DNA from: a virus
Length of the DNA: 31,698 nt
Direction: 5' to 3' (one strand)
IMG/VR virus record: IMGVR_UViG_3300032242_002082
Span: 1-31,698 of that record
Each line of letters starts with the position of its first letter. Positions within the stretch are counted from its first letter, which is position 1. This document shows, in pieces, positions 7,152 to 14,066 of the stretch. The translations under genes were made by a program, and so were the position numbers. Under the pieces are notes generated by a model. It had not been told where the DNA came from and did no database searches. It was given only the letters and a program-made list of their open reading frames with translations.

Positions 7152-7826
7152 TTACCACTCAACGGCGGTAGATGCCCCAACAAGTTCAGGCTGTGAATCT
7201 GAGGTAATTGCAAGATAGAAATTCTCTTGCTCCTCATACTGAATGTCACGGATTGCTGACTTTTCAAGGTCAAACAATTCATAGTTAGAAATGTCAACCT
7301 TACCCTCATCCTTTGTAGGAAGTGGAATGATTGAATAATTTGTTTCGGTTGCAGTACCTGTACGCTTCAACTTCCAAGTCAAGTTGGTAATTGAACCTGT
7401 TTCTCCTGCATAGTTAATAATTTCAGGTGTTGCAGATTTTGGACCTGCACCTTGTGAAAAGATTGCAACGTATGGAGCTTCTGCACCATCGTCAACCAAA
7501 ACATTTGCGTAGAAGCGTGAGCGACCCTTCCAACCAGCTTTAGGGTCACGACGATGCATTTCGCATCCGTAGCAACGACCTTGGTCTTCAATTGTGCAAA
7601 GTGCTTTACGCTTGTAATCTTTTGGATTTGTATGTTCAATTGCAATAAATGCTAGTCCAGCTGTTTCAACATAATTCTTTGAGTCTGGATCAATCTCTTG
7701 CAAGAAACGGATTTTTACTGACTGTCCGTCTTTAACTGCTAGCCAGCGACCTTGTTGACTGTCACCGCTGTATGTTTTTGCTTCCATTTGCTTGTTTAAA
7801 GCATTTAGACCTTTTATTACTCCCAT
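7152..7826 (-). CDS. ssb: Phage single-stranded DNA-binding protein
   Basis: A 224-residue protein resembling the gp32-like ssDNA-binding proteins of phages, not bacterial SSB. The start has GRWLAVKDGQSVKIRFLQEID, typical of the first OB strands in that group. A likely zinc site follows (His65, Cys77, Cys85-x2-Cys88, His91), comparable to the zinc insert of T4 gp32. The C-terminus has acidic residues (YELFDLEKSAIRD, YEEQEN) that could contact replication partners. It would coat single strands at the fork and assist RecA. The gene has its own extended -10 promoter, a 5' hairpin, AAGGAG seven bases before ATG, and a strong hairpin after the stop, all signs of a separate, highly expressed message. 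Confidence 0.82.
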   Translation of the reverse strand: MGVIKGLNALNKQMEAKTYSGDSQQGRWLAVKDGQSVKIRFLQEIDPDSKNYVETAGLAFIAIEHTNPKDYKRKALCTIEDQGRCYGCEMHRRDPKAGWKGRSRFYANVLVDDGAEAPYVAIFSQGAGPKSATPEIINYAGETGSITNLTWKLKRTGTATETNYSIIPLPTKDEGKVDISNYELFDLEKSAIRDIQYEEQENFYLAITSDSQPELVGASTAVEW

Positions 7827-7833
7827 TGTATAT

Positions 7834-7839
7834 CTCCTT
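7834..7839 (-). promoter_or_regulatory. Very strong ribosome binding site of ssb
   Basis: AAGGAG with a 7-base spacer before ATG is close to ideal. The string AAGGAGATATAC equals part of the well-known leader of phage T7 gene 10. This is probably convergence on an efficient, unstructured start site, not common descent. Confidence 0.75.
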
Positions 7840-7846
7840 AGTGTAG

Positions 7847-7864
7847 AGGGCTGTTTGATGCCCT
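7847..7864 (-). promoter_or_regulatory. 5' leader hairpin of ssb mRNA
   Basis: AGGGC, an 8-base loop, then GCCCT forms a small stem that begins within a few bases of the predicted transcription start and ends before the ribosome site. Stems at the extreme 5' end often protect messages from RNase attack. No ligand or protein target can be inferred. Confidence 0.45.
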
Positions 7865-7873
7865 GTATTACTT

Positions 7874-7882
7874 ATTATATCA
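7874..7882 (-). promoter_or_regulatory. Extended -10 promoter of ssb
   Basis: The minus strand carries TGATATAAT, a perfect extended -10 element (TGnTATAAT). Its TGA is the stop codon of the primase gene, so the promoter starts at the last codon of that gene. No good -35 box is seen, as expected for this promoter type. Confidence 0.65.
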
Positions 7883-8839
7883 CATTGTAGCGTACTCAAA
7901 ATGCGGAATTGCATTTTTTATACACTGTTTTATTTGTTCATCCGTCATGTCACCAACATCTTTGGCAGAATCAGGATAAATATCATTACTGTCATAGTGT
8001 GCCCAAAGCACGTTCTTGTTCTTTAATCTGGTAGCAATGTTGTATCCCAACGCTCTACCTGCTGAATCATTATCTGTCATTAGAATAAGCGTAGATGAAT
8101 ATCTATTTAAGTTAGATATGTTTATGTCTGATATGCTTCCACCTAATGTGGCTACAGCATTTGGATATCCCGCCTGCCATAGACGAATAGCATCAAAGCT
8201 AGACTCAACAACGATAATAGTTCCACCCTGCCTTTTGGCACGATGAAGATTAAACATAGTTTTATTTCTTGGAAGGTTAGGACTATTCTTAAAAGATTTG
8301 CCCTCAAGTGATCTACCAATAATACCTACGGGCAAACCGTCTGGGCTATGCAAAGGAACTGTTACCATACCTTGCTTTTCAGAATATCCCAACCTAAAGT
8401 AATCTAATGCTTCTGTAAATATATTTCTTGACTTAAAGTAATCTACTGCCTTTGGCGAATTAGACAAATCATTATAAAGCTTATCTAAAACATCTTGCGA
8501 GAACTCTTCAAAGTCTGGCTTTTCATCAAGAAGGTTAGCTAACTCTTCTTCCATAACTTGTTGTGGATTAAGCCTATGTGAATAAATATATCTCATTGCT
8601 TCAAAGTCATTACGGTTGGTCAAAGACTTAACCATGTCAACTACCTGCCCACGAGCATTGCACATTGGGTTGTAGCAAACAAACAATCCTTTTTGATAAC
8701 TTACGGCAAACGATGGGCTATCAGTATTTTTATGAAAAGGGCAATAGCAAACAAAATCATTACCTGATTCCGAAAAAATTTCTACGTTTATGGAACGCAA
8801 AAGAGATCGGAGATCCGATTTTGTATAAGCATCTAGCAT
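7880..8839 (-). CDS. dnaG: DnaG-type DNA primase
   Basis: A 319-residue primase. The CHC2 zinc finger is seen at Cys33-x2-His36 and Cys55-x4-Cys60 (CPFHKNTDSPSF, then CYNPMC). The Toprim catalytic domain has Glu212 in VVESSFDAI, GG at 233-234, and Asp256-x-Asp258 in MTDNDSAG. The protein is about half the length of bacterial DnaG and lacks the C-terminal helicase-binding domain, so contact with the phage helicase must use other surfaces. It should make RNA primers for lagging-strand synthesis. A good ribosome site (AAAGGA) precedes the ATG, and the gene starts 3 bases after the preceding stop. Confidence 0.92.
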   Translation of the reverse strand: MLDAYTKSDLRSLLRSINVEIFSESGNDFVCYCPFHKNTDSPSFAVSYQKGLFVCYNPMCNARGQVVDMVKSLTNRNDFEAMRYIYSHRLNPQQVMEEELANLLDEKPDFEEFSQDVLDKLYNDLSNSPKAVDYFKSRNIFTEALDYFRLGYSEKQGMVTVPLHSPDGLPVGIIGRSLEGKSFKNSPNLPRNKTMFNLHRAKRQGGTIIVVESSFDAIRLWQAGYPNAVATLGGSISDINISNLNRYSSTLILMTDNDSAGRALGYNIATRLKNKNVLWAHYDSNDIYPDSAKDVGDMTDEQIKQCIKNAIPHFEYATM

Positions 8840-8842
8840 TTA

Positions 8843-9124
8843 TTATCCTTTAGGTATTAGACTCTGACCAGAAAAGCCTTCGTATTCTGTGGCTTTCTTC
8901 TTTCCTAAATATATTCCATACATTACTAAGTTGAAGGTATATTGATCCTTCTCCTCATTATATTTTACACTAAACTGTGGCATCATGTCAAGGACAACAA
9001 CATAGCCCTTGTCTCGCATCTGCTGAACAAGAAGCCTTTCATAATTCTCCCTTGAACTCTGAATTTTAGAATCATCTTTAATAATTCCATTCATCCAAAA
9101 GTCATGTATCTTTCTTGGGTACAT
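8843..9124 (-). CDS. Hypothetical protein between helicase and primase genes
   Basis: A 93-residue protein, not recognised as a named family. It starts with a basic aromatic segment (MYPRKIHDFWMNGIIK), has a central helix (ENYERLLVQQMRDKG), then beta-rich stretches (YVVVLDMMPQFSVKY, YTFNLVMYGIYLG). Its own extended -10 promoter lies just upstream, so it heads the unit that carries the primase. A ribosome site (AGGTGG) precedes ATG. Its place between helicase and primase suggests a replication accessory role, but nothing in the sequence proves it. Confidence 0.7.
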   Translation of the reverse strand: MYPRKIHDFWMNGIIKDDSKIQSSRENYERLLVQQMRDKGYVVVLDMMPQFSVKYNEEKDQYTFNLVMYGIYLGKKKATEYEGFSGQSLIPKG

Positions 9125-9145
9125 GATCCACCTAACCTTGGTACT

Positions 9146-9154
9146 ATTATACCA
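9146..9154 (-). promoter_or_regulatory. Extended -10 promoter before the 93-residue gene and primase
   Basis: TGGTATAAT on the minus strand is a perfect extended -10 element in the 40-bp gap after the helicase stop. No clear -35 box is visible. The leader would be about 15 bases and includes the AGGTGG ribosome site. Confidence 0.62.
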
Positions 9155-9164
9155 AAATAAGGAA

Positions 9165-10391
9165 TCATTGCATAGGTGGTTCGTAAACTTCTTTTACAAT
9201 TCCCCGATTTAAATCCCAATCCAAATAAAATGCAAATTCTGTACCATGTCTATTCTTACGGCTTACAACTTCAATAATGTTTGTGTCAGGTGTGCGATGC
9301 ACAGCCATAGCCATATCAGCATCATATTCAATTGCTTTTGACCAAGCAACTTGAGATAACATTGGCGGAGTATCTTGATCTGATACATCATCCATAGTTG
9401 CAGCAGTAATATCAATGATTGGAATATTGTTGCGAACAGCTAACAATTTAAAGTCACGAGAAATATTGCGGTTACGCTCTACTTCTGACTTAGCACCAGA
9501 TGAATCATTAAACAACTGATGATAATCAAGAATAACTAAATCAGGCTTATGTTGGTCAATTTTTGCTTGAACTGTTTGTGGAGTTACTTGACCTGTGCCT
9601 TCATTTGATACTAGTATAAACTGATTTTTATTAGCAAACTTTTTTGAACCCCAGTCATCAAATGAACTGATATCAACTTGACCTCTAGCAAAATCTGAAG
9701 CCTTGAACAATCCTGAGCCAAGCATGGTATAGATACGGTCACGCATATTCTCTGGAGTCATTTCAAGGGATATGATCATAGGCTTAAAACCCTGTTCCCA
9801 AGCTTTACAGGCTAGATAAGATGCCATCCATGTCTTACCCCTACCTGCCCAGCCAATCATGACTATAAGGTGTCCTGGAGCCATTCCTGTAGGGTATGCG
9901 TAGTCAATAGCCTTAAACCCTGTCATGATTCCTGGACTTCCGCCCATTGCATCAGAACGGTTCTTTACTGATTCAAAATGCTTCTCGGCAAGCTTGAAAT
10001 CAGTTAGGTCAACATCTCGAACATTGTTTGTTAATCTACTTAGACTTGATAGTTCTTTTTGCATGTCAGCAACAACTCTAGACGAAGCATTTGTCTTTAA
10101 GCTTGTTCCTGATTGCAACAGTAGATTTCTTAAACGACCAGCAAGATATTCATTCTTAAGTTGGTCAAGGTAATAAGCAGTCTCACCTTTTACTGCTTCA
10201 GGTTCAAAATCTTTAAATCTTTCCTGCAGCACAGAAACATCTGGAACTGCTTTAAACTTTAAATAATAAGACTTTAACCCTTCCCACACATCTTTGTGAG
10301 AAGTAAATACATCATCAATGTTATCTGCAAGTACTGTAGAAATATCTTTATTTGTACATACTGCTGTAATTACGGCTGCCTCAGTGTTCAT
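9165..10391 (-). CDS. dnaB: DnaB-type replicative helicase
   Basis: A 408-residue hexameric helicase homologue. A short N-terminal helical domain (about residues 1-120) is followed by a linker and a RecA-fold motor: Walker A GWAGRGKT near 180-187, SLEMTPENMRDR (motif 1a region), Walker B LVILDYHQL, and late motifs SRKNRHGTEFAF. It should unwind DNA 5' to 3' at the phage fork with the primase and polymerase encoded downstream. I chose ATG at 10391 over the TTG 15 bases earlier; the ATG overlaps the end of the preceding gene by 11 bp and has a purine-rich upstream stretch. It is a little shorter than bacterial DnaB (about 470), mainly in the N-terminal domain. Confidence 0.93.
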   Translation of the reverse strand: MNTEAAVITAVCTNKDISTVLADNIDDVFTSHKDVWEGLKSYYLKFKAVPDVSVLQERFKDFEPEAVKGETAYYLDQLKNEYLAGRLRNLLLQSGTSLKTNASSRVVADMQKELSSLSRLTNNVRDVDLTDFKLAEKHFESVKNRSDAMGGSPGIMTGFKAIDYAYPTGMAPGHLIVMIGWAGRGKTWMASYLACKAWEQGFKPMIISLEMTPENMRDRIYTMLGSGLFKASDFARGQVDISSFDDWGSKKFANKNQFILVSNEGTGQVTPQTVQAKIDQHKPDLVILDYHQLFNDSSGAKSEVERNRNISRDFKLLAVRNNIPIIDITAATMDDVSDQDTPPMLSQVAWSKAIEYDADMAMAVHRTPDTNIIEVVSRKNRHGTEFAFYLDWDLNRGIVKEVYEPPMQ

Positions 10392-10713
10392 TGTCTCTTT
10401 CTTCAACCATTAGTTTTGTACGGCTCATCAAAGTTAAACGACGAACTTTGTCTTTTTCACGTTCATTTAATGCAGCATCTAGCTTTTCAAAATTATAAAA
10501 GAACCAGTCAATAGGGTGTTTGTTCTTGTTGGTAGTAAAATAATACTCAAGCAAAACTTTAGCACGATCATAGCCAACGCTATCTATAACATCATTCATA
10601 GCCCACTTTTCTCTATGCTTGTTTACAACAGGTACTCTACCATATTTACCCTTGTACAAACTAGAGTAAAGCGAAACCAATGCGTATGCTAGTTTTGCTT
10701 CGTCTCTTGTCAT
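10381..10713 (-). CDS. Hypothetical helical protein before helicase
   Basis: A 110-residue, basic, helix-rich protein with many Lys, Arg and Tyr. Its position directly before and overlapping a dnaB-type gene is where phages often keep helicase loaders or origin-binding proteins, but no AAA+ motif or clear DNA-binding motif is visible, so that is only a contextual idea. The start forms an ATGA overlap with the stop of the gene upstream. No signal peptide or membrane segment is present. Confidence 0.7.
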   Translation of the reverse strand: MTRDEAKLAYALVSLYSSLYKGKYGRVPVVNKHREKWAMNDVIDSVGYDRAKVLLEYYFTTNKNKHPIDWFFYNFEKLDAALNEREKDKVRRLTLMSRTKLMVEERDNEH

Positions 10714-10922
10714 TTCTTACCTTTTAGCTCTTCTTCAATCTCGTTAACTTTTTCCATTAACTTTTCTTCTACAAATTTATAAACTCTATCTGTTGCTGTA
10801 CCAGTGTTTTCACCAGTGCGTACAAAATCTTCTACGCCAATGCCAATCTTAATGCTCTCATAGTTGCCCAAATTACGTGTGAACTGTAATTCAACTTTAA
10901 CGTTCGTCTGATTCGTCATCAT
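10710..10922 (-). CDS. Hypothetical small beta-helix protein
   Basis: A 70-residue protein from the ATG at 10922; a second ATG follows at once (MMTNQ), so the start could be one codon later. Strands (NVKVELQFTRNLGNYESIKIGIGVEDF) are followed by a charged amphipathic helix (DRVYKFVEEKLMEKVNEIEEEL). The fold cannot be named and the function is unknown. The stop is shared with the following start (ATGA), and the first 26 bp lie inside the end of the gene upstream. Confidence 0.65.
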   Translation of the reverse strand: MMTNQTNVKVELQFTRNLGNYESIKIGIGVEDFVRTGENTGTATDRVYKFVEEKLMEKVNEIEEELKGKK

Positions 10923-11145
10923 TTTTTTTCGGCTCTTCCTTTTCAACTAGTGCAAATCCTGTCTTAAACTTTTTAGGACTTTTATCTGATAAATGTTGAT
11001 ATAACATCATCAAGCGATCTGATATGGCAATCATAGCATCTAAGTCCTCTTTTTGTCCAGCCAGCTCCATAGCGTACTCTAAAACTTTTAGAGCAGCATC
11101 AAGAGTTTGCTTTGCTTCTTTATTTAATTTCTTATCTTCTACCAT
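10897..11145 (-). CDS. Hypothetical all-helical protein
   Basis: An 82-residue protein made mainly of two long amphipathic helices (KQTLDAALKVLEYAMELAGQ, then DLDAMIAISDRLMMLYQHLS), with an acidic and lysine-rich tail. It may form a helical hairpin or small coiled-coil dimer. The function is unknown. The ATG lies 7 bp inside the end of the HTH gene, so the two are likely translated together. Confidence 0.66.
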   Translation of the reverse strand: MVEDKKLNKEAKQTLDAALKVLEYAMELAGQKEDLDAMIAISDRLMMLYQHLSDKSPKKFKTGFALVEKEEPKKNDDESDER

Positions 11146-11657
11146 TCAGGTTGCTTCCAAACTGGGACAAAATCCCCTTCGTTGTTTTTAATATATAAAA
11201 CGGTTTCTTGTTTCATTCTTGCTTCTATTTCTGCTCTACTTGGCAAATTTGCTGCTGGAGTAATCCCGCCATCTTTTCTAGGTTGACCTCTATGTACAGT
11301 TTTAAAGAACTCATGCATTTTTCTAATGTCATCCTCACTCCAAAAATATTTTCCTGGAGTCCTGTTTCCATTTAAAGAATAAATTCTTTGAGGAAAAGGA
11401 AGATCGTGTCTATATAAATGAACTTTGATTGTATCTTCGTGCTTGTTCATTATATGAGATACTTCTGAGATGGGGTAAGCATGTTGTTTATTACGCATTA
11501 CATCAGTGTAATTATAAGCAACACGCTTACCTGCCTGATAATCCCAAGCGACTAGTAAATCTTCCGCTCTTGATTTATGCAAAACTTTGTGAAGCTTTTC
11601 GTTTAGATAGAAATACCGTAACCGTGTGTTTGCTTTTCCTCTAGTTTTGCTAACCAT
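11139..11657 (-). CDS. Helix-turn-helix DNA-binding protein
   Basis: A 172-residue basic protein. Residues 61-83 (YPISEVSHIMNKHEDTIKVH) look like a helix-turn-helix of the MerR/excisionase style: a short helix, a turn, then a recognition helix. They are followed by a wing-like part with aromatic residues (RIYSLNGN, GKYFWSEDDIRKMHEFF). The last 40 residues form a more extended tail. It probably regulates phage promoters or takes part in origin recognition ahead of the helicase genes; the sequence cannot decide which. The start is 55 bp inside the zinc-ribbon gene upstream; the next in-frame Met (residue 54) would leave almost no N-terminal part. Confidence 0.7.
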   Translation of the reverse strand: MVSKTRGKANTRLRYFYLNEKLHKVLHKSRAEDLLVAWDYQAGKRVAYNYTDVMRNKQHAYPISEVSHIMNKHEDTIKVHLYRHDLPFPQRIYSLNGNRTPGKYFWSEDDIRKMHEFFKTVHRGQPRKDGGITPAANLPSRAEIEARMKQETVLYIKNNEGDFVPVWKQPEW

Positions 11658-11788
11658 GAAGCGAACCTATTCTCTCTTCTTACCATCCATCTTTTCCCAC
11701 AAATGACACAGAACAACTCTACTCGTAAGTTCTGGGAATAAACTCTATCTACGAATACTCTTCCTGTGCATTTTTTACAGAATAACAT
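11603..11788 (-). CDS. Small zinc-ribbon protein
   Basis: A 61-residue basic protein with Cys4-x2-Cys7 and Cys27-x2-Cys30, a standard zinc ribbon, and a basic C-terminal half (GKRWMVRRENRF). No Shine-Dalgarno sequence is seen before the ATG at 11788. The likely partners are nucleic acid or RNA polymerase, since phage zinc ribbons often modulate transcription, but this is inference. Its last 55 bp also code for the start of the HTH protein in another frame, so the two are probably regulated together. Confidence 0.62.
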   Translation of the reverse strand: MLFCKKCTGRVFVDRVYSQNLRVELFCVICGKRWMVRRENRFASWLAKLEEKQTHGYGISI

Positions 11789-11809
11789 TATTAAGTTTTT
11801 ACCCTGCTT

Positions 11810-11995
11810 TTACTTTGTCAAGAGCTTCTTGGAAGCTTTGTCCCAAACTGACTTAGCAACTGGACCAAGTACACCAACAATAGCTGCCCAAGCAACCTTC
11901 TTCACATCGTGATTACCAGTCTGGTAAATTGCTACTCCTGCAGTAACTGTTGCAAATGCGTAGTGTTCTACAAGTGCCTTTGTCTTTGCGTTCAT
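11810..11995 (-). CDS. Small membrane protein, possible holin-like
   Basis: A 61-residue protein with two hydrophobic stretches, about residues 12-28 (HYAFATVTAGVAIYQTG) and 34-50 (VAWAAIVGVLGPVAKSV), joined by a short polar loop (NHDVKK), and a lysine-rich C-terminal tail. Small size, two possible transmembrane helices and a basic tail match many phage holins. However, no endolysin gene lies next to it in this window and the segments are only moderately hydrophobic. A different membrane or virion role is possible. AAGGAG before ATG is a strong ribosome site. Confidence 0.6.
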   Translation of the reverse strand: MNAKTKALVEHYAFATVTAGVAIYQTGNHDVKKVAWAAIVGVLGPVAKSVWDKASKKLLTK

Positions 11996-12011
11996 TTTTT
12001 CTCCTTATAGT

Positions 12012-12773
12012 TTAAGCGGTAAAGATCTTACCGTCTACTACACAAGTATAATCTTGTGTAATTTGGATTAACTGCATGTGAGGATAATCATTGACTACAT
12101 GAGCCACTGCAAATCCCGCCTGCCAATTCTTTTGAATTGAATAATCCATTTTGGTTTCATCGCATAGGTGACCAATCTCATATCCACGTTGCTCTTGCCC
12201 CGTGATATTGTATGTTTGATAATAGGCTCCCATGCGGTGAGAGTGTCCACGAACTAGGGAAACTCCCCAGTTGTTTACGTCATTACGTACAGATTCTCCA
12301 GAGTGTTTTGAAATGGACTCACCATGATGACCATACATATCACCAAAGCGTTTAACAGGTGGCTCGTTATATTCGTGCCAGTTAATACCATGCTTTTTAT
12401 ATTCGTAGAGTGAATCTGGGGTAATGAATTCTAGAAATGCTGGAGCTTTCTTTGCCAAGTAATCACCATGTCTTGTCCAACCGTGATTACCGTCATGGAA
12501 ATGAATATCAGCTTCTGCTCCTGCAACAGAACGAACTTCTCCTAGGAAGTCTCTTGTTCCTGTAACTCCACCGTCACTGACAGGGATTGAAAATTCTGCA
12601 GGATATTCAGCAGCCCAACGTGAAGTTGAATCTGCATCATCAATGTCTCCGAGGAGGTCTACTGCGTTTGGCTTGAACCACTTCATTACTTTCATGAAGA
12701 GTTCTACTTTTCTTGGATCGTGGCGTGGGAAATGAATATCCGATACCATCATCCACTTTAAGTCATTAGTCAT
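12012..12773 (-). CDS. Calcineurin-like metallophosphoesterase
   Basis: A 253-residue enzyme with the full ordered motif set of the metallophosphoesterase fold: Asp12-x-His14 (VSDIH), Gly42-Asp43 (LLGDIDD), Gly95-Asn96-His97 with Arg101 (DGNHGWTR), His149 (MYGHHGE) and Gly176-His177-x-His179 (RGHSHR). These bind two metal ions and cleave phosphoester bonds. The substrate is unknown; phage members act on nucleic-acid ends, nucleotides or phosphoproteins. It is the first gene after a strong promoter and is followed by a small membrane-protein gene. A ribosome site (AAAGGG) precedes ATG. Confidence 0.9.
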   Translation of the reverse strand: MTNDLKWMMVSDIHFPRHDPRKVELFMKVMKWFKPNAVDLLGDIDDADSTSRWAAEYPAEFSIPVSDGGVTGTRDFLGEVRSVAGAEADIHFHDGNHGWTRHGDYLAKKAPAFLEFITPDSLYEYKKHGINWHEYNEPPVKRFGDMYGHHGESISKHSGESVRNDVNNWGVSLVRGHSHRMGAYYQTYNITGQEQRGYEIGHLCDETKMDYSIQKNWQAGFAVAHVVNDYPHMQLIQITQDYTCVVDGKIFTA

Positions 12774-12799
12774 TTAATCCCTTTCTCGGGGTTTAGTTA

Positions 12800-12829
12800 A
12801 TTGTAGCGTATGTTATTAGTTTCTGTCAA
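12800..12829 (-). promoter_or_regulatory. Sigma70-type promoter of the phosphoesterase operon
   Basis: TTGACA (12829-12824), an 18-bp spacer and TACAAT (12805-12800) on the minus strand form a near-consensus promoter. The stop codon of the HNH gene (TGA) lies inside the -35 box. The leader would be about 20 bases. This is the clearest transcriptional break between the tail genes and the replication side. Confidence 0.75.
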
Positions 12830-13086
12830 GCACAATGTGCTTTGTTATGTTCTATTCTTGAACATAAAAAAAGATTAATTAATCTATTATCTTGTTTGTT
12901 TTCATTGATATGATGAATGGTTTCCCAATCTTCAATAAGTCTATTTAATTGTTTTTCCATTATGAGGCGATGCTCATAATACCATCCTTTAAATGATTTA
13001 GGATGCTCAGGAACTTTAATTAGTACATAACCTTCTTTACTTACTTTTAGTTCCCGCTTTGCCCATGTCTTAATAGGCTGGTACAT
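12826..13086 (-). CDS. HNH endonuclease, probably free-standing homing type
   Basis: An 86-residue protein with an HNH motif: EHR at 38-40, HHIN at 58-61, DNR at 66-68 followed by NL at 71-72, and His80 and His84. This is the form common in small phage homing endonucleases (a conserved HHI-N, K-D-N-R and NL pattern). It should nick or cut specific DNA and help its own gene spread between related phages. The ATG follows the stop of the upstream tail gene directly (TAAATG), with only a distant GGAG, so expression may be low or coupled. It lies at the border between tail and phosphoesterase genes. Confidence 0.85.
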   Translation of the reverse strand: MYQPIKTWAKRELKVSKEGYVLIKVPEHPKSFKGWYYEHRLIMEKQLNRLIEDWETIHHINENKQDNRLINLFLCSRIEHNKAHCA

Positions 13087-13524
13087 TTAGTTTGCTAATG
13101 CTCCAAATGCCATAATGTTGACCAAGACTGATCCGCTGATGTTGCTTCCGCCTACCTGACCCACCGCCACCTTACAAGAATCTGTTGTTGGAAGTTCAAT
13201 TAGTTGTGCAAACAAGTTTGCTTTAGATTCTGCATAGAAAGCAGTAACCACAACTACTGGGGGGCTTGTAAAAGTTTTACCAAAAGGAATTGCTGATGAA
13301 GTACCCGCACCGTTCTTAACATTAACATATGCTTGAGTTGCTGCTAAATGAAAGTTAGATGGGGTTAAAGGAATTGGGTTATTAGAACCTGCTTGAGTTA
13401 GGCTACCCAAAGAACCTGTTGAAAGCTTTACGTATAGGTCATCATGTGACTTTACTGTTTGTAGCAGGTTTGAAATTTGGCTATAATCAATAACCGCATT
13501 ATCAATAGTTGTATCAATTGCCAT
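13087..13524 (-). CDS. Minor tail protein with lectin-like C-terminus
   Basis: A 145-residue protein. The N-terminal 50 residues are polar and may form a helical or attachment stalk (YSQISNLLQTVKSHDDLYVKL). The C-terminal 70 residues (IPFGKTFTSPPVVVVTAFYAES, later VLVNIMAFGA) resemble the H-type lectin beta sandwich often found at phage tail tips, where F-x3-F-x3-P-VVVT is typical. It probably binds host surface sugars or decorates the tail. The start overlaps the gene upstream by 11 bp, and GGGAG serves as ribosome site. Confidence 0.62.
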   Translation of the reverse strand: MAIDTTIDNAVIDYSQISNLLQTVKSHDDLYVKLSTGSLGSLTQAGSNNPIPLTPSNFHLAATQAYVNVKNGAGTSSAIPFGKTFTSPPVVVVTAFYAESKANLFAQLIELPTTDSCKVAVGQVGGSNISGSVLVNIMAFGALAN

Positions 13525-13924
13525 CTAGTTTATCTCCCTCTTGGTGGACAAAGATCTCTTTTTGTCCCGCTTTTATTACAGATGAATTAATCCATTCAAG
13601 AACATCTGGTTCAACAACATGCCTACGCTTGTTATCGCTTATAAGATATATTTTACCATCAGATATGTCTTGCACCAAAGACCCATCACGAAATCCCACA
13701 ACACCACTGACAGGGTAATTTGCCATCATCAATTCTTTTGTGTAAACTATAGGCAGGCTCCAAGAGTTCCTAGCCCTATCGGATACGAACTTAAATCTTT
13801 TATTGCCTTTGACATAGTAATACCCTTTTTCAGTAGAAGCAATTAAACCGCTTGGAACTACTGGAGTATATGTTTTATTAGTTTGTTTCTGTTTGCGTAG
13901 CTTCAGCATTTGCATCTTGCTCAC
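13514..13924 (-). CDS. Tail-associated protein with surface-protein repeat
   Basis: A 136-residue protein. After a basic start there are two related stretches, GYYYVKGNKRFKFVSDRARN and GSLVQDISDGKIYLISDNKR; the second continues RHVVEPDVLEWIN. The second follows the G-S-L-x...V-Y-x-I-x2-G-K-R-R-x-I pattern seen in repeats of actinobacterial surface proteins and some cell-wall enzymes. A role in attachment to the cell envelope is a fair inference. The start shown is GTG; an ATG at 13915 or 13909 is also possible. The first 47 bp overlap the end of the 51-residue gene. Confidence 0.65.
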   Translation of the reverse strand: MSKMQMLKLRKQKQTNKTYTPVVPSGLIASTEKGYYYVKGNKRFKFVSDRARNSWSLPIVYTKELMMANYPVSGVVGFRDGSLVQDISDGKIYLISDNKRRHVVEPDVLEWINSSVIKAGQKEIFVHQEGDKLDGN

Positions 13925-14033
13925 GTTGAGTTAGCTCTGCTCTAAGTACAGCAATTTGTGTCTCATAGTTTGAGACGATTTGCCCAATTCTTTCTTGAAG
14001 GGCGGTAATTACTAGTTCTGCTCTGTTATCCAT
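13878..14033 (-). CDS. 51-residue coiled-coil protein
   Basis: A short gene after the fibre gene, with an AGGA ribosome site before ATG at 14033. Almost the whole protein is predicted amphipathic helix with heptad spacing of Leu, Ile and Val (LVITALQERIGQIVSNYETQ, then IAVLRAELTQREQD), so a small coiled coil is likely. Proteins of this sort occur next to fibre genes as assembly factors or trimer stalk parts. Here that is inferred only from position. It fills an otherwise empty gap of more than 100 bp. Confidence 0.6.
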   Translation of the reverse strand: MDNRAELVITALQERIGQIVSNYETQIAVLRAELTQREQDANAEATQTETN

Positions 14034-14066
14034 TATATTCCTATTCTCTTTTGTTTAGTATATCAG

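Noticed and set aside
11789-11821. Promoter with perfect TTGACA before the zinc-ribbon gene
   Set aside because: The -35 hexamer lies in the last codons of the membrane protein, and no acceptable -10 box occurs at 16-18 bp spacing (AAACTT at 17 bp).
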